From: Moniliella sp. 'wahieum' | Lineage: Eukaryota > Basidiomycota > Moniliellomycetes > Moniliellales > Moniliellaceae | Assembly (NCBI GenBank): GCA_003971905.1 | Contig: RSEE01000049.1 | Span: 310,001-374,000, forward strand | DNA: 64,000 nt | Direction: 5' to 3' | In this document: one piece after another, positions 47,013 to 59,000 of the stretch | Layout: each line of letters opens with the position of its first letter | How positions within the stretch are numbered: the stretch's first letter is position 1 | Position numbers and translations under genes: made by a program | Notes under the pieces: model-generated | What the model was told of the DNA's origin: nothing | The model's input: the letters and a program-made list of their open reading frames with translations, nothing else | The model's database searches: none

Positions 47013-49063
47013 CGATTCTCGAGATTATCACCGGCACCAATCATCTGAACGATGTCGATGTTCCTTTCGTAATAGGTAGCCTCTCCGGCCTCAGACTGGG
47101 GCCTCAGGCCCCTCAGGCTACCTCAGAGTGAGCTTCAGGCTGAAGCTTGAGTAGCGCTGAACGCCTGAGCCTAAGCCAGCTGGCTAGCTCAAGCTCAAGG
47201 GTCAAAAGCTCTCAGGTCAGAGCCAGCTTCAAGCTCTCAGATCTCGCCAGCTTCAAGCCATCAGATCTCGCCAGCTTCAAGCGCCGCTGTCACGGAAATC
47301 ATTAATCAAGCTCAAGCTCAAGTGGCCTCTTCCTGAGATGTCACATGTCACATAGGAAGCGGCCCCTTCCGGAGACGTCACATGCTTACTTCCGGTGCTG
47401 TGGAACAGGCCTATACAGTTCAAGTGCGGCACTAGAGTGACGAGGTATGTGACCATGTGACGCAGGTGACTTTAGTGACTCGTGCAACGAGCACCTACCC
47501 AATACCGTCCTCATTTTCAGGAGCGTCACATAACTCCTTACCGGGTTACATATTCATGTCACATGTCACCATGTCACCGGTCCCGCCGGCTTTCCGACAA
47601 AAAAAACCACTCTCTGGTCTAAGATCTGATGCAGATTATCAACAGTTTCCAGATCTCAGAGGCCTGTACATACACGTTATATGGCCATCTATACCGTGAA
47701 AAACGTCCAAAGTTCGTAAGTGACTAGTAGTGACATCAAGAGGATGATCTGGTGTCGCATCTACTCTCTTGCCCGCTCTGCGCGCACCAAGCTCCGAGAG
47801 ATGTCGTATCTCAGCCTGAAAGCGCTAAAGTTCACCTGCTCAGCCACTCAGCTACGTCCGGTTCGCTCATCAGTGCTACTTCCGTCAGCTTATTGCTAAC
47901 AGAATGATTTGGTGCAGGGTACACACGGGTGTCTAGACAGTTGTGGGTGCGAAGCGTGAAGCTGTGAGGCTGTAGAGCTTCAAGTGAAGGCACATGTTGC
48001 AGCATAGAGTGAGTATACGGACGAGATGATCACTACACGGACTCCGTGGACGTATAGCGTATACGCCTGAGGTTTTTACATTATCCATCAAGAGAAAATG
48101 ACACATAAGATGTTAACGTGATCCACGGTGTGTGGACTTTCATCCCATTGGGGGACCTGGCAAGGGGATGGTCTAATTCTGCTCAACGTTCGATCGGCGA
48201 ATATACTTTCAGCCCCGATGGAGAGCTTCATAAGAAGTGCCCTAGTGCTCTATCCAGGAACATTATGACGAGTCCCCCACAAACGATAGCCAAAGCTCGT
48301 TCATGTTGCCGTTACGTATTACTTGTTACACTCAATGAAAAAAAGGTGATGAAAGAGGATCATCCTCCCGAGGTTGTGTGGAGACGGTTACATGTTACAT
48401 GTAACCGATTATACGACCGCTGTGTTGATGGCACCATGGGAGAGTGTGACATGTCAGTCTCAGTAAGTATATCCCTCATCCGAGTCTCACCAAAGTATCG
48501 GGGATACTACAGTTACAGCTGTGCGCGCCCCTGAGGCTCAGGGCGCTCAGGCCTCAGGCCTGATGGGCCTGATCGATGTCTGATGATCGATGAACCTTGA
48601 GCGGCTGAGCGCTGAGCCTCAGCTACACTCGGCCGTTGCACTGATGCGTGGCACAATACTCTCAAAGGATTAAGGACTGGAGGATGCAATAATATATGCG
48701 GAAAAATCGGAAGAACCCCCTAAATCAAAGGTTCATGCTCACATGCGTCATGAAGGGAAGCCTAGCGAAGCTCGAAGCTTGAAGCCCCCTGAGGCCCTCA
48801 CCTGAGGCCTGGCCTGAGTTACGAAGCTTAAGGCCTGAGGCTGGAAGCTTGAAGCTTAAAGTGACTGAATATAGGCCAGGTGATACATGATGCATGACGT
48901 CTTGTGGGGGCCCGAGGCAGTGGAAAAGATCTGTGGGGCTGAGGCGCTGCGTCGCTTATGAGGCTCTGGATGAGCGCTCAGCTCAGGCTGAGCCCTGAAG
49001 GTGAGGGGCCTGCGCTCAGACCCAGGGATCAAGCACTGTGTACTGATGCGTTGAAGCTCTCTC

Positions 49064-49125
49064 TGAGAGATCTGAGATCTGTGAGATCTGTGAGATCTGT
49101 GAGATCTGAGATCTGAGATCTGAGA
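49064..49125 (+). repeat. AGATCTG(TG) tandem repeat
   Basis: GAGATCTGAGATCTGTGAGATCTGTGA and following units form about seven copies of AGATCT spaced 7-9 bp. Each unit is its own palindrome, so the array can fold on either strand. Confidence 0.7.
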
Positions 49126-50066
49126 GCTAATACTGTATAAGGCCAGGCTCAGACCCTCAGGCCCCGGCCTCAGGTGAGGTCTCAGTACCTCAGTACTCAA
49201 GTTCCCAATATCAATACAACTGTAAACAGTACGTACTCAGGTACCCACGGCAGCCACTAAGTACTAATGCCACTAGTTACTAGTTCCTGGTGCTCCGCGC
49301 CATGGCGAAGTCACTTCGATCACTTGTGATCAATGATCAGCTTGTTTTTGCTGGATGGTGCTTTTCATTAACGTTTAACGTTTACTAGTTACTGGTTTTA
49401 CCGGTTACTTGAAGAAGGGGAAATATCAATGAGGCCTGAGGCCCGAGGCCGCCCGAGGCCGCCTGAGGCCTGAGGGCTTGAGCCTGATAAGGCACCATAT
49501 TTCAGACCTCAGAGGGTGTATAGTACCCTAAGGGCCTCAGTATCAGCCATTCCATACGCATATAATTAATAATTCCTTCAAGCTTCATCTGCTTCAGTTG
49601 TCTGAGGAGCGTGTGCGGTGTGGCCTGCTCGTCAAATCTATACAGCACTATGACACCTTCGGCCGTTTGAGGGGTCTTGGTCTTGACGCATGAAAAGCTT
49701 GAAGCTTGATTAACTTGATCATGATCAACAGCGATCTGTATATCCATCCGGCCCAGTATTAATAGTTGCCATCACAAACGCTACAGGTGGCGGCGTTCAA
49801 CTTGACATGCAAGACCGTCCAATCCCGATAGTTTCGCTCCAGGGCCTCAGGACCTGGCGTGATAGTTCCATATCTGTATCTGTCGGTCAAGTGACATGTG
49901 TTCATCGTGCAGTCTTTGAAGCGGGACGGACGGACCCCATTCGCAGCATATATAAGTAATACCCCTCACACTAAGAAGTGTCCCTGGCTAGAAGCTGCCT
50001 CCTCACAGCAACCACGACCACCCAAAGAGTGTACCCTCCTTTCCATCCTTCTTGGAAGGTTCCTCT

Positions 50067-51022
50067 ATGGCCGCCACAGCTTTTACCACCAGTCCCTGCC
50101 TTTCATCTTCCCCAGCGCAAGAGTGGCCAGTGGGAGGGGGCACCGTTTCCTACTCCATCTACTCGTTCCTTTCCCCCGATTCCACCTCACCCTCCGAGTT
50201 CAACCAACAGGGCAAGGTAGTCGTCTCTAGTGACTCGGCCAACTCTTCATCCGTCCACCCTTCCTACTCGCCCAACGTATCAGAAGAGTATCAAGACCCT
50301 CCCTCGCTGCAATTTACCACCGCGGGCACTGCTTGGCGTAGGGGGCAGCGACGATCTGACGGCTCGATTTCGCTCCGTCGACGGGAGCAGAACCGTCAAG
50401 CGCAATCTAGATATCGGGCTAAGCGCAGAGCTAGTCGTGGTCAACACCCTAATGGCGACACCGACAACCGAAAAGTGGCAGAAACGAGCCCCGAACCCGC
50501 TCGCGGTAGAGTCCCCATCAGTTCCTCTCCTTTGGACTCCTCTCTTCTTCCGCCCCCTCCATGCATACCTCTCATCGTACTTCTTTGGATCCCTCGCCTC
50601 TAGCCCGCAAAGCTACCACCCATTGGCCCCAGTCCTACCCGATTCTCTCCGTCAACTCTTCTTGGCCGTCTCTCAGCCCCCCCATGGAAGCTATTGAGCC
50701 TGCGCCTCAGTTCATTCCTTCTCCCTTGTCTTCTATTCCATTGTCCCACCAAGCCAACCCCCTTGTGCTCTATCCGCCGCCCCTGGCCAACCAAAGCCCT
50801 GCAGTCAAGAAACCATTCTTTCCCCTGCCGTCTCTATCCTCCCAGCTTTTCCAGCTTCCTCTCCGACATCCAACTGTGGGCTCTCTGCGACTCCCACCCG
50901 CGCTCCCGGTTCTGTCACTGGGACCCACACCGTACTCAAGAACAACTGTGTGGCGGAAATGCTCTACAGCAGTCCTTGGTTCCCCCCTGAATGTTGAATG
51001 GTCCGCGATCCACTCGCCGTGA
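50067..51022 (+). CDS. bZIP-type transcription factor (frame-broken)
   Basis: The ATG at 50067 (MAATAFTTSPCLSSSPAQEW) opens a Ser/Pro/Thr-rich N-terminus with QQGKVVVSSDSANSSS. A bZIP basic region follows at 50367-50440: SLRRREQNRQAQSRYRAKRR, with the NRxAQxxYR core of fungal AP-1-like factors. A leucine zipper is not visible in the same frame; sequence after 50440 changes frame at least twice, and the remainder (to the TGA at about 51020) is Pro/Ser/Leu-rich (PAPQFIPSPLSSIPLSHQAN, LFQLPLRHPTVGSLRLPPAL), typical of an activation region. It likely acts in the nucleus. Convergent with the DENND6-type gene. The call rests on the basic region. Confidence 0.6.
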
Positions 51023-51216
51023 CTGTCGTCCAGTGTGTTCATTTTTGCGCTAGAGCTTTAATCGAGCACATTCCTAGTAGCTGCTCCATTCTTCCACCTT
51101 CGATTTTTACTCATGTTGCCACAACTACCCTACTACTGATTCTTACCACTCTCTCAAAGTTGTCTTTTTCCGCGTCAATGCACACTTCCGCAGTATACTA
51201 GTGCCAGACCTAGTGA

Positions 51217-54061
51217 CTAGCTAGTGACCGGCGTCTTGATGTGTTTTCTATACCCTATTGCTGCTATGATGCACATCTGCACGCGTTGTCTACTACTATA
51301 CCAGTGACACAGCCCGCCAATGGGGTTTGTAGTTGTATTCAGTACGTGAGGAAGGTGTCCGGTGTGCCAACAAAGTGCGAGAGTGTAGTGTGTAGTGTAA
51401 GGAAGTGTGCCAATTAAGTGAGTTGCCATGACCCAATGGGAGGTTTTAGAAGTAGGGGAGGGGGGGGGAGGAACGTGAACGGTAGAGATGGGAAACGGAA
51501 CGAGCAGGCAACCAGGGGGAACGTGCGACTTACTCGCGGCCATGGACAATGGCCCGAGACGACTGGCGAGCCATGGACGGAAATGAGGCCCATGGATAAA
51601 GTCGAGGTAAAATTGTTCGACGACTTGCTGGTGATTGAAGACCATGTAGGCACGATGCAAGCTGACGGACGTGCCATGTCGTTTGAGCGACTCACAAAAC
51701 ATTCGCTCGTCAAACTCGAATCGGTCCGCCGCCTCTTGCCGCCTCCCATGGTCCAGTGTATCGGGCAAAAACAAAGAGCAGGAAATGTACCGCTCCAAGG
51801 GGGCAAGAAAACGTTGGGTCAAGTCGTGGAAGTAGCGTCGAATCGCCTCAGAGGCTTGATCCACTACCAGCAGTCAGTACAACTCGAATCATGTGAGAAA
51901 AAACAAAACAGGGACGAGGGGAGGGCAACGTACGTTCTTCCTGCTTGCCAGACCGGACGGCCATTTCGGCAAGGCGGATGAGCCGATGGTCTCTCTGCAC
52001 CCTGCGGGTACGGGAGGTGGACAGGCCAACTGTGGCTTGGGCGATTTGGACGAGGACCGGATCTTGGTCTTATTTAGGGGAAAGAGGGCAGGACGGCTTC
52101 CTGGCGGCGGGAGAGTGCGATGCGCTAGAATTGGAAAGCAAGGTAGAAGAGGGAAGTAGTCCCTCAGGAATCCGTGCTCCTAGCGCTTGTAGCGCTGCAA
52201 GTCCCATCGGTTGATCCACGGGGCATCGCCCAGTCGGAAAATGGCAAGATTCGTAGCTTTTCTCTCCTTGGCTGAAGCAGACGTCCAAGCTCTCACATGG
52301 CCCGCTGTCGTCCCTACCACAGCTCCAGGGCCCAACGTGCCGGCCGGGGTGGCCTCGGTGGCAACACTAGCATTCGCAGCCAACGCAGTGGCAGGGAGCA
52401 GAGGCCAGCACCCGCACCAAAGCGGGGTGCATTCTCCTCCCTTGCTGGACTTGCTGGTGGGATGGGACGGATGAGCCCGACGATATGCAGGGCCGTCAGA
52501 CGCTTGCCGGGCACATTTGGGTGCAGTGACGAGTAACGGATCACCCATTAGGATGGATTCCCACAAGAGCCACAGGTCGGATATGAGTGCCAGCGAATTA
52601 AGCGACTCGTTCAGCCCCCGAGCTCCTGATCCGCCCAAACCAAAAGCGGTAAGGAGAGGAGTGACGGGCACGCTGGAGGCCAGGATCGTTTGTCCTATGC
52701 TGGATACGCTCGGATGGGGGCATGTTGAAACTCACTGAGGAGCGGGAAGGAGACATCAAAGCCTAGTTCCAGAGAAGCGGGGTGTGTAGGGGGGCCAGGT
52801 GTGGAGGGTAAGAAGGGCAAGGAGAGTTTCAGTCCCACCCGCCCTGGACGGGGAGCAGGCCAAGAGGCGACCGAGAGCAGAAGAAGTGGTCAAGAACGTC
52901 TTGTCGCTGTTGGGCCGTTTGGGCACGGTCAAAGTACCACTCCCCCACCACCTCTACCAGCCTGATCCAGAGGGAAACCAGGGGAGCGGGAGGGCGGGCT
53001 GAGGTGACGATGATCAAGGATTTTTGAAAGTAGCCACGGGGGAGGGTAGGGTCGGCACGTTGCCGGTAGTAGACGAAGAGGTAGTACCGGTCGTCGACCT
53101 CGTCGCTCTTGTCGACTCGGATGGGCAGCGCAGGGGTGCGAGAGCGGGAGGAGCGGAGCGAGATCGAGATCTACTACCGAGAGACCTACTAGTCGTGGAG
53201 TGGCCCATGCGAGGGGGCTGGGAAGAAGAGCGAGCCGAAAGAGCTGAAGTGAGGTACTCGGACGCAGCATGATGGAGCGTGGTGGCCGAATGGGGCAGGC
53301 CCATAAGAAGAGAGCGGGTGCGCGGGTCGCTTTCCGTTATAGGGGCGGGCATCCATCGGTTTCATTGCATCCTGCACCCATGTTCGCCATCGAGGTCGTC
53401 ATAATAGTCTTCTGACAGACGAACAGTTGCTGCTCGACATCGCCCACACTTGGGCGCTGACGTGCCCCATCCTCGCTGGAACGTACGGGAGTTTCGACCC
53501 TATCGCGATCCAATGGGCGGTCCACCTTGATGGAGGCTGTGTAAGCCACGCCCCTTCTCCTGTCGCCGTGTCCAACCGGTCGGGGAAAGCGGAGAGAGCG
53601 AGGGCCTCACACTCACTTGGCGTCAAGGGACCTGGCGGGTGGGCGGAGGTGGGTCGATGGGAAGATCGATCACCAAACGAGAGGATGGACGAGTAGCCTG
53701 GCCTATCAGGTGTCGGGGGGACCACAGTCTCTGCGACAGGGCCATGCGTGAGATCAAACTGACCAATCACGACGGCGACCAGGTAGTGGTCCAGACGAGC
53801 GCGCTGCTCGGGTGACAGGGCAAGTGAGGTGCTGGGCACACTGCTCGTCCGCGGTAGCGTCGCGAGTGCGGTCACGGCAGGTTCTTCAAGATCCAACTCG
53901 TCCGAGTTGGTGAGGCGGTCAGCGCTGGGGATAGCAGCGCGGACGGGAGGCTTGACTGGGTCCGCCCCAAGCCCGACCGAGTCGTCCCAAGCCAAGGATT
54001 CGGCGCCATGGAGGCCGACATCGCCCGAGATGGAGAGCTGCTGGCCGCGTGTGTGTGGCAT
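51217..54061 (-). CDS. DENND6/FAM116-type DENN-domain Rab GEF
   Basis: DENND6 proteins activate Rab GTPases in endosome and plasma-membrane trafficking. From the ATG at about 54061 (MPHTRGQQLSISGDVGLHGA) a short disordered stretch leads to the start of the DENN domain: DHYLVAVVIGQFDLTHGPVA and ETVVPPTPD near 53700-53790, ALSAFPDRLD near 53600, then after a disordered insertion YYLFVYYRQRADPTLPRGYF with QKSLIIVTSA near 53010-53090. The central DENN follows as LWLLWESILMGDPLLVTAP near 52560, then FRLGDAP near 52230, and the C-terminal helix IRRYFHDLTQRFLAPLERYI near 51830. All are in DENND6 order. Frame changes are many (near 53550, 53400, 53000, 52840, 52740, 52200, 51900). The C-terminal end after about 51560 is uncertain. 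Confidence 0.83.
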
Positions 54062-54286
54062 GCTCCATCCGCCATCCCGTGGCGCACGGCACGAAGGTAG
54101 GGGTGGGGGGGGGGGGGGGGGTGGGGGTGGGGGGGGGGGTAGGGTGGTGGAGCGGCCCCGGCAGACAAGCACGGCCGTCGCCCGTCGCTCCGGCTGGAAA
54201 TTACGTCAGGCGCCACGCGGGCGGCTCTGGATGTTGAGTCCGGCCGAGCACTCACGCCGCCAGACGGCTCGCCGCCTACCACTGCC
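54062..54286. promoter_or_regulatory. divergent DENND6/METTL3 promoter with long G-run
   Basis: About 225 bp separate the two likely starts. At 54098-54145 the plus strand is nearly all G, in runs of more than 15 broken by single T (GGGGTGGG...). Such DNA forms G-quadruplexes readily. It would read as poly-Pro if the DENND6 frame began further upstream, but no ATG supports that. Confidence 0.5.
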
Positions 54287-55705
54287 ATGAACGCCACACC
54301 GGCGCTTGCGCCGGCGTTGACGCACGAGTCGGCACCCCTCCCACCGGCAGCCGCACCGCCGCCATTGGCTCCCTTACCGCCTCCTTCCTCGAGCGCCCAA
54401 CGGCCAAGCAGCGCCTCTACCCGCCTCCTCCACAGCACCGACAACCGACTTCCAGCCCTTCTGTCAGCACCTGACCCGCGCCGAATGCGATGCCACCCGT
54501 CGCGCAGGAGGGGGCGGGATCCTCTGGTCGCATCCTGCGCCAAAATTCACTTTGTGCCCGACCCCATGCCACAGACCGACCCATCGTTGGGCACTGCTCT
54601 TACCTCTCTACCTGCCACCGGAGGAAAACCTGCCGCTACCTCCACTTTCGCATTGAGCGGCCCCCAGATCCTTCGGCGTCGGGTTGCTCCTGTGTTTCAA
54701 TGGGAGGCACCCTACCCACCTGATTCCTTCCGTTCTCAGTACTCGAGCGTTCTTCGCCCGCGTGAAGCGCTGACCCAGTCCGGGCTGACGGTGGCTGCTC
54801 CCCTGCCCCACGCCTGCGCACACCGAAACCGATACCATCTCGATTGATGTCCCCGAAGAATTGGAGGCGCTGACACGGGCCACCCCGCCCGCTCAATGGA
54901 TCAATTGCGATGTGCGGGACTTTGAACTGGGCCGCGTGCTGGGCGAGGGACTGTGGGACGTTGTGATGCTCGACCCGCCGTGGGACATCCACATGAGTTT
55001 GCCGTATGGCGTCCTATCTGATGCCCAGCTGCTCGACCTACAGCTAGGCCAGTTACAAAAACCCGGGGGGTTGCTCTTCATTTGGGTTACAGGCCGGGCG
55101 ATGGACATTGCACGGGATTGCCTGGCTGGTTGGGGGTATGCCCGGATCGACGAGATTGTCGGATCAAGACAGGCCACACTCAGCGCTGGTTCGCACCGGA
55201 CGCACGGGGCATTGGATCAACCATTCCAAGGAACACTGTTTGGTCGCCATCAAGCTGGGGGAGGATACCAAAACCCCAGAAGACCAAGCCGACGAGGCGG
55301 ACAACGGCCTGAATGCAACACCCAATTCGGGCCGGCCGGAGCTGTGCGGATGTGGTTCAGCTGGGCAGAGCCACACGTCCACTCTACCGCCGTGCCGGGG
55401 GGACGGCCACGACCGGCACTGCCGCCGGGTACGCTGGGGGGAAGTGGTGCCGTCGTGGGCCGCTGCGTGGGATGAGTGCGGATGCGCTGGTGTCCGAGGT
55501 GAGGGATACGTCGCGCAAGCCCGACGAGCTGTACGGGATGATTGAGCGGCTGGCGCCGGGCGGGCGCAAGCTGGAGCTGTTTGGCCGGCGGCACAATCTG
55601 CGCCCGGGGTGGCTGACGCTGGGCAACCAGATCCGCTCGACGCACGTGCTCGACCCGGACTTGGCGCGGCGGCTGCGGCGTGCGCAGATGGAGGGGGGGG
55701 TGTAG
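54287..55705 (+). CDS. METTL3/IME4-type mRNA N6-adenosine methyltransferase
   Basis: This enzyme writes m6A in mRNA. The start at 54287 (MNATPALAPALTHESAPLPP) gives a Pro/Ala tail, then the paired CCCH zinc fingers typical of METTL3: FQPFCQHLTRAECDATRR, KIHFVPDPMPQTDPSLG, CSYLSTCHRRKTCRYLHF. The MT-A70 domain follows with WINCDVRDFELGRVLGEGLW, the catalytic DPPW at 54972-54983 (VVMLDPPWDIHMSLPYG), GGLLFIWVTGRAMDIARDCL, IKTGHTQR, RTGRTGHWINHSKEHCLVAI, then VSEVRDTSRKPDELYGMIER, KLELFGRRHNLRPGWLTLGN and LDPDLARRLRRAQMEGGV with TAG at 55703. Between HCLVAIKLGED and VSEVRDTS there are about 75 residues where METTL3 normally has about 20, a Gly/Cys/His-rich insertion that crosses a frame change. 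Other frame changes lie near 54440, 54600, 54840 and 55160. The zinc fingers argue for METTL3 over METTL14. Confidence 0.9.
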
Positions 55706-56015
55706 TTGCTGAATTGATTCACTTGTCCCTGTGGGGGGCGGCCTGTGCGAGCGTGGGACGGATGGACAGGTTCAATAGCATTAGTTCAACGTTGCATCAA
55801 TGTTCAGCGTTTGGGTGTTGTAGCGTTTCTTGATCCGTCGATGCGGCGGCCGCAGTCCGGCGTCGTCGTCGAATTGCCGCCTGCCTTGCACCGCCCCCCC
55901 CGCCACCATCCTCCATCCGCCGGCCGCCGACCCCGCTCTCCCAGGCGGTGGACACTTGCGCATGCTCCCCCGCCGGCCGCGCCCCGACGCCTCGGCGGTC
56001 CCCCGCGACGCCGCC

Positions 56016-59000
56016 ATGGCTGCCCTCTCGCCCGAGCAGCTCGATGTCCGCGTCGGCCTGCTGCCCAACCTCGTCCGCCCGACCACCACCTGGGCCGCCG
56101 GCATCCCCCCGCTCCTGGCGCCTCGGCGCCCCTCAGTGCCGCCCAGCCCGACGTGCGCGTCGGCTTCCTGCCGAGCTACCCTTCCCCCACCCCCGCCCCC
56201 CCCCCTCCCTCCGCCCTCCCCGCTCCCACTCCCGCTCCCTCCGCCCCCCGTCCGCGCCGCAAGAAGAAGACCCAGCGCGCGGTGAGCCCGCCCCTCTCCC
56301 CCTCGCTGTCCCCAGCATCGACGTCACTCCTTCGTCGGGACCGCCGGACTGCCTCCCTCCGAACAGCACCGGACCGAACGCGCGATCGACGGTCTCCTCT
56401 GCCCTCCAATCCCGGTCCCTCTGCCCTCACCCGCCTGACAACCTCCAGGCCCGCTCGCGGCGGGCTAAAAAAGAGGCTCGTGCCAAACAAGATCGTGCTC
56501 GCCGCCGCTGCCGCAGCCAATGGAGAACCCCCTCCCCCTTCCTCCCACAGTTACCACGCCACAGCCGCCCTGGGATCGTCGGCTATGGCTCCGTCTCAAT
56601 CCATGCCGTCGCTCTCGATCCAGGGCGCGGCTGGGCCCTTGGGCCCCATCTCCGGTTGGGGGAGGGTATACCCCTGTCCCTGGACAACACATCCTCCACG
56701 CTGTCGGCTCCCCCCTGGCCATGGCTCAAGGACCCGCACTCTCCATGAGGAGGACCATATCGGACAGCCAAGGGGACACAGACTTGCTCTCGCCTCCTCG
56801 TGCCCCTTCTCCATCAGGGGCAGCGGTTCTGCCAGCCCCTCACACCAGCGTCGCTCCCCGTCCCCTCTTCCGAGGAGGACCAATTTGGCCATCCCCACGC
56901 AAGACACTCGGCCTACCTCTCCGGCCCGCACCAGCCCCGCACCACGCAACACCAATCCATCTGGACTGGGCGGGTCAATGCTCCTGTGGCCCGCCGCCCC
57001 CAACTGGCCCAGAGCAGTAGCGCATCAGGGGGAGATTCGTATTGGCCCACACGCCACACCTTGCCCACCAGCCCAACGCAGCGTATGTTGTCCAACCTGC
57101 CCATACCTTTGGCGCCCCCCGCACCCGCAAGCGTCGTGATCGTCCTTCGGATCGTGCCGAGGGCCCGTCCCAGCCACGCCCGGCCAGACGGGAAAGAACT
57201 GCCGCACCTCGTCCAAGGGCGCAAACCACCTCTGCTCTTCAGTCCGAACGGGATTTGGATACGCATCGGCCTACCCGGCAGAGGGTGGAGCAGCCTCCCT
57301 CCGATCCTCCGCGTCCCAACAAGAAACGATCCCTCCGGGCGCACAGAAGCTTCCCTGGTTCCGTACACCCCAATCCGGATAGCCATGATGAATGGTCCAT
57401 GTTCGAAGAGCAGCTGCATCGCATGGTCCAAGCAGAAGCTCGAGCGGCTCAAGAGGCCGGAAGGGAAAATCTTTCTTCCTCAACGGCGGCTCCGGTCTAT
57501 TCTAATGACGCCCCGCCACCGTGGACAGCACGCAGTCCGCCTCCTCCCTTTGTTTCGGATAGTGAAGGGACCGAATCGGACACTTCCTCCGCGTCGAGGG
57601 GCAACGATTCTGACGTCTCCCTCTCTCGCCTGCCTCCGGATCGAAGACGATGGGAAGCAGACCGCCGTGCTGGGCTTACATTGAGGAACGGATTCGAAAT
57701 GAGATGGCAAGACAAGAAGTGGACTCGGACATTGCGGTGGACATTGAGCAGATAATTCGGCTGAGCAAACCGACTCTCAGCCTGAACCACCTGCTCCCTG
57801 CCATGGCTCCCGAGGCGGCAGAGGCCCATGCCGAGTTGCCTCCTACCGCTCTTCGTTTGGAAGGGGAACCCGTCTTGGCCCATCCCTCTCGAAGGTTCCG
57901 CTTACGACAGTCCAGTCGATCTTCACCCCTCCACTGGCGAGACAACCCATCTGCCTGCAGACAGCACTCCCATTTCTACGTACTTCCCCCCGAGCCAGCC
58001 GTTACGGTCGCGCGTCAACGACCTGCTTCGGCCCAAGCACCACGTCGCCCCGTCAGCACCGGTCCAATGCTCGTCTGTCCTACAACCCTGGGGATGCAGC
58101 GTCGGCCGCGATGCGGCGGGCCGCCTTGTGGGGTGGCTCACCCCGTCCCATGTCGAGCCAGGGACTTCCTTCTCTCGAGCTCGCCCGGGCCCCGCCTGCC
58201 CGCTCACCAGAAGAATGCGTCGGCCAAGGACGTAGTGCCTCAGTCTGGCTCGACTGATCTCGAGTCGGGATCAGAAAGCGATGAACTTGTCTCGGCCGAG
58301 GAAGAGTTGGTTCGGAAAGTGATCGCCTTCCTGGGGGAGGACTCGGACTCGGATGCTCAATGGGAAGAGGAGATGGCTGCACTTGAACGGATGCGGGCGC
58401 GGGAACGTGAGTCGCTCCAAAATGCAGCAGAGAGGTACCTGGCCGTGCCGAAGCGAGCACAGACGAGTCGAGTGACGACGAACCTGTTCCTTCCCCGAGC
58501 AAGGCGGGGATGCAGAGGTGCGTCTCCGGCGCCTTCGCATGGCTGCAGCCGCTGAAGCCCGTGCCAATCGGGCACGTAGGCCCCAGGAGCCGCATCCAGA
58601 TTGGAATGTGGAGGTTCCGCGAGCGCCTGCACGCCTGTCGGGTCCTCCAGACGCATCTTCGCCTCCCTCATCGACTAGTTCGAGTTCGAGTTCGAGCGAA
58701 AATGAAGCAACAGTGATTCCGACTCGCCAACTTCCTCCCCGCGCGCAGAAGGATGGGACAAGCGTTGGTTGCGCCGCCGCTCCCCGAGCGGGCTGCTCAG
58801 AACGAGGCAGAGCGGTCTTCGGAGCAATCCAGTACCCGGGTTCCGCTGTACAGATGGGATTGCTTTCCCGTCCTCCCCCCGAACCGATGAAACGGGACGG
58901 ACGCACGGTGCCTCTTGGTCCGTCGCAATTGGCTCTGGCGCGGGCCAGTGCCGACGCGCGTGCTGGATACTTTGGGATGAACGAGTTGGGACGCAGACGT

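Larger units (their letters stand above)
44325..50066. other. second gene-poor island rich in short dyads
   Basis: No gene is supported over 5.7 kb. From 46.1 to 49.5 kb it is dominated by GGCCTGAGGCC, AGCGCTGAGC, AAGCTTGAAGC, AGATCTGTG and GTCACATGTCAC words. 44.3-46.1 kb is ordinary mixed sequence with no coding block. The final 150 bp are CT-rich and form the bZIP promoter. Confidence 0.5.

Noticed and set aside
48118-48534. A 138-codon frame in the gene-poor island
   Set aside because: It has no ATG at its start, no recognisable motif, and lies amid dyad-rich non-coding sequence.
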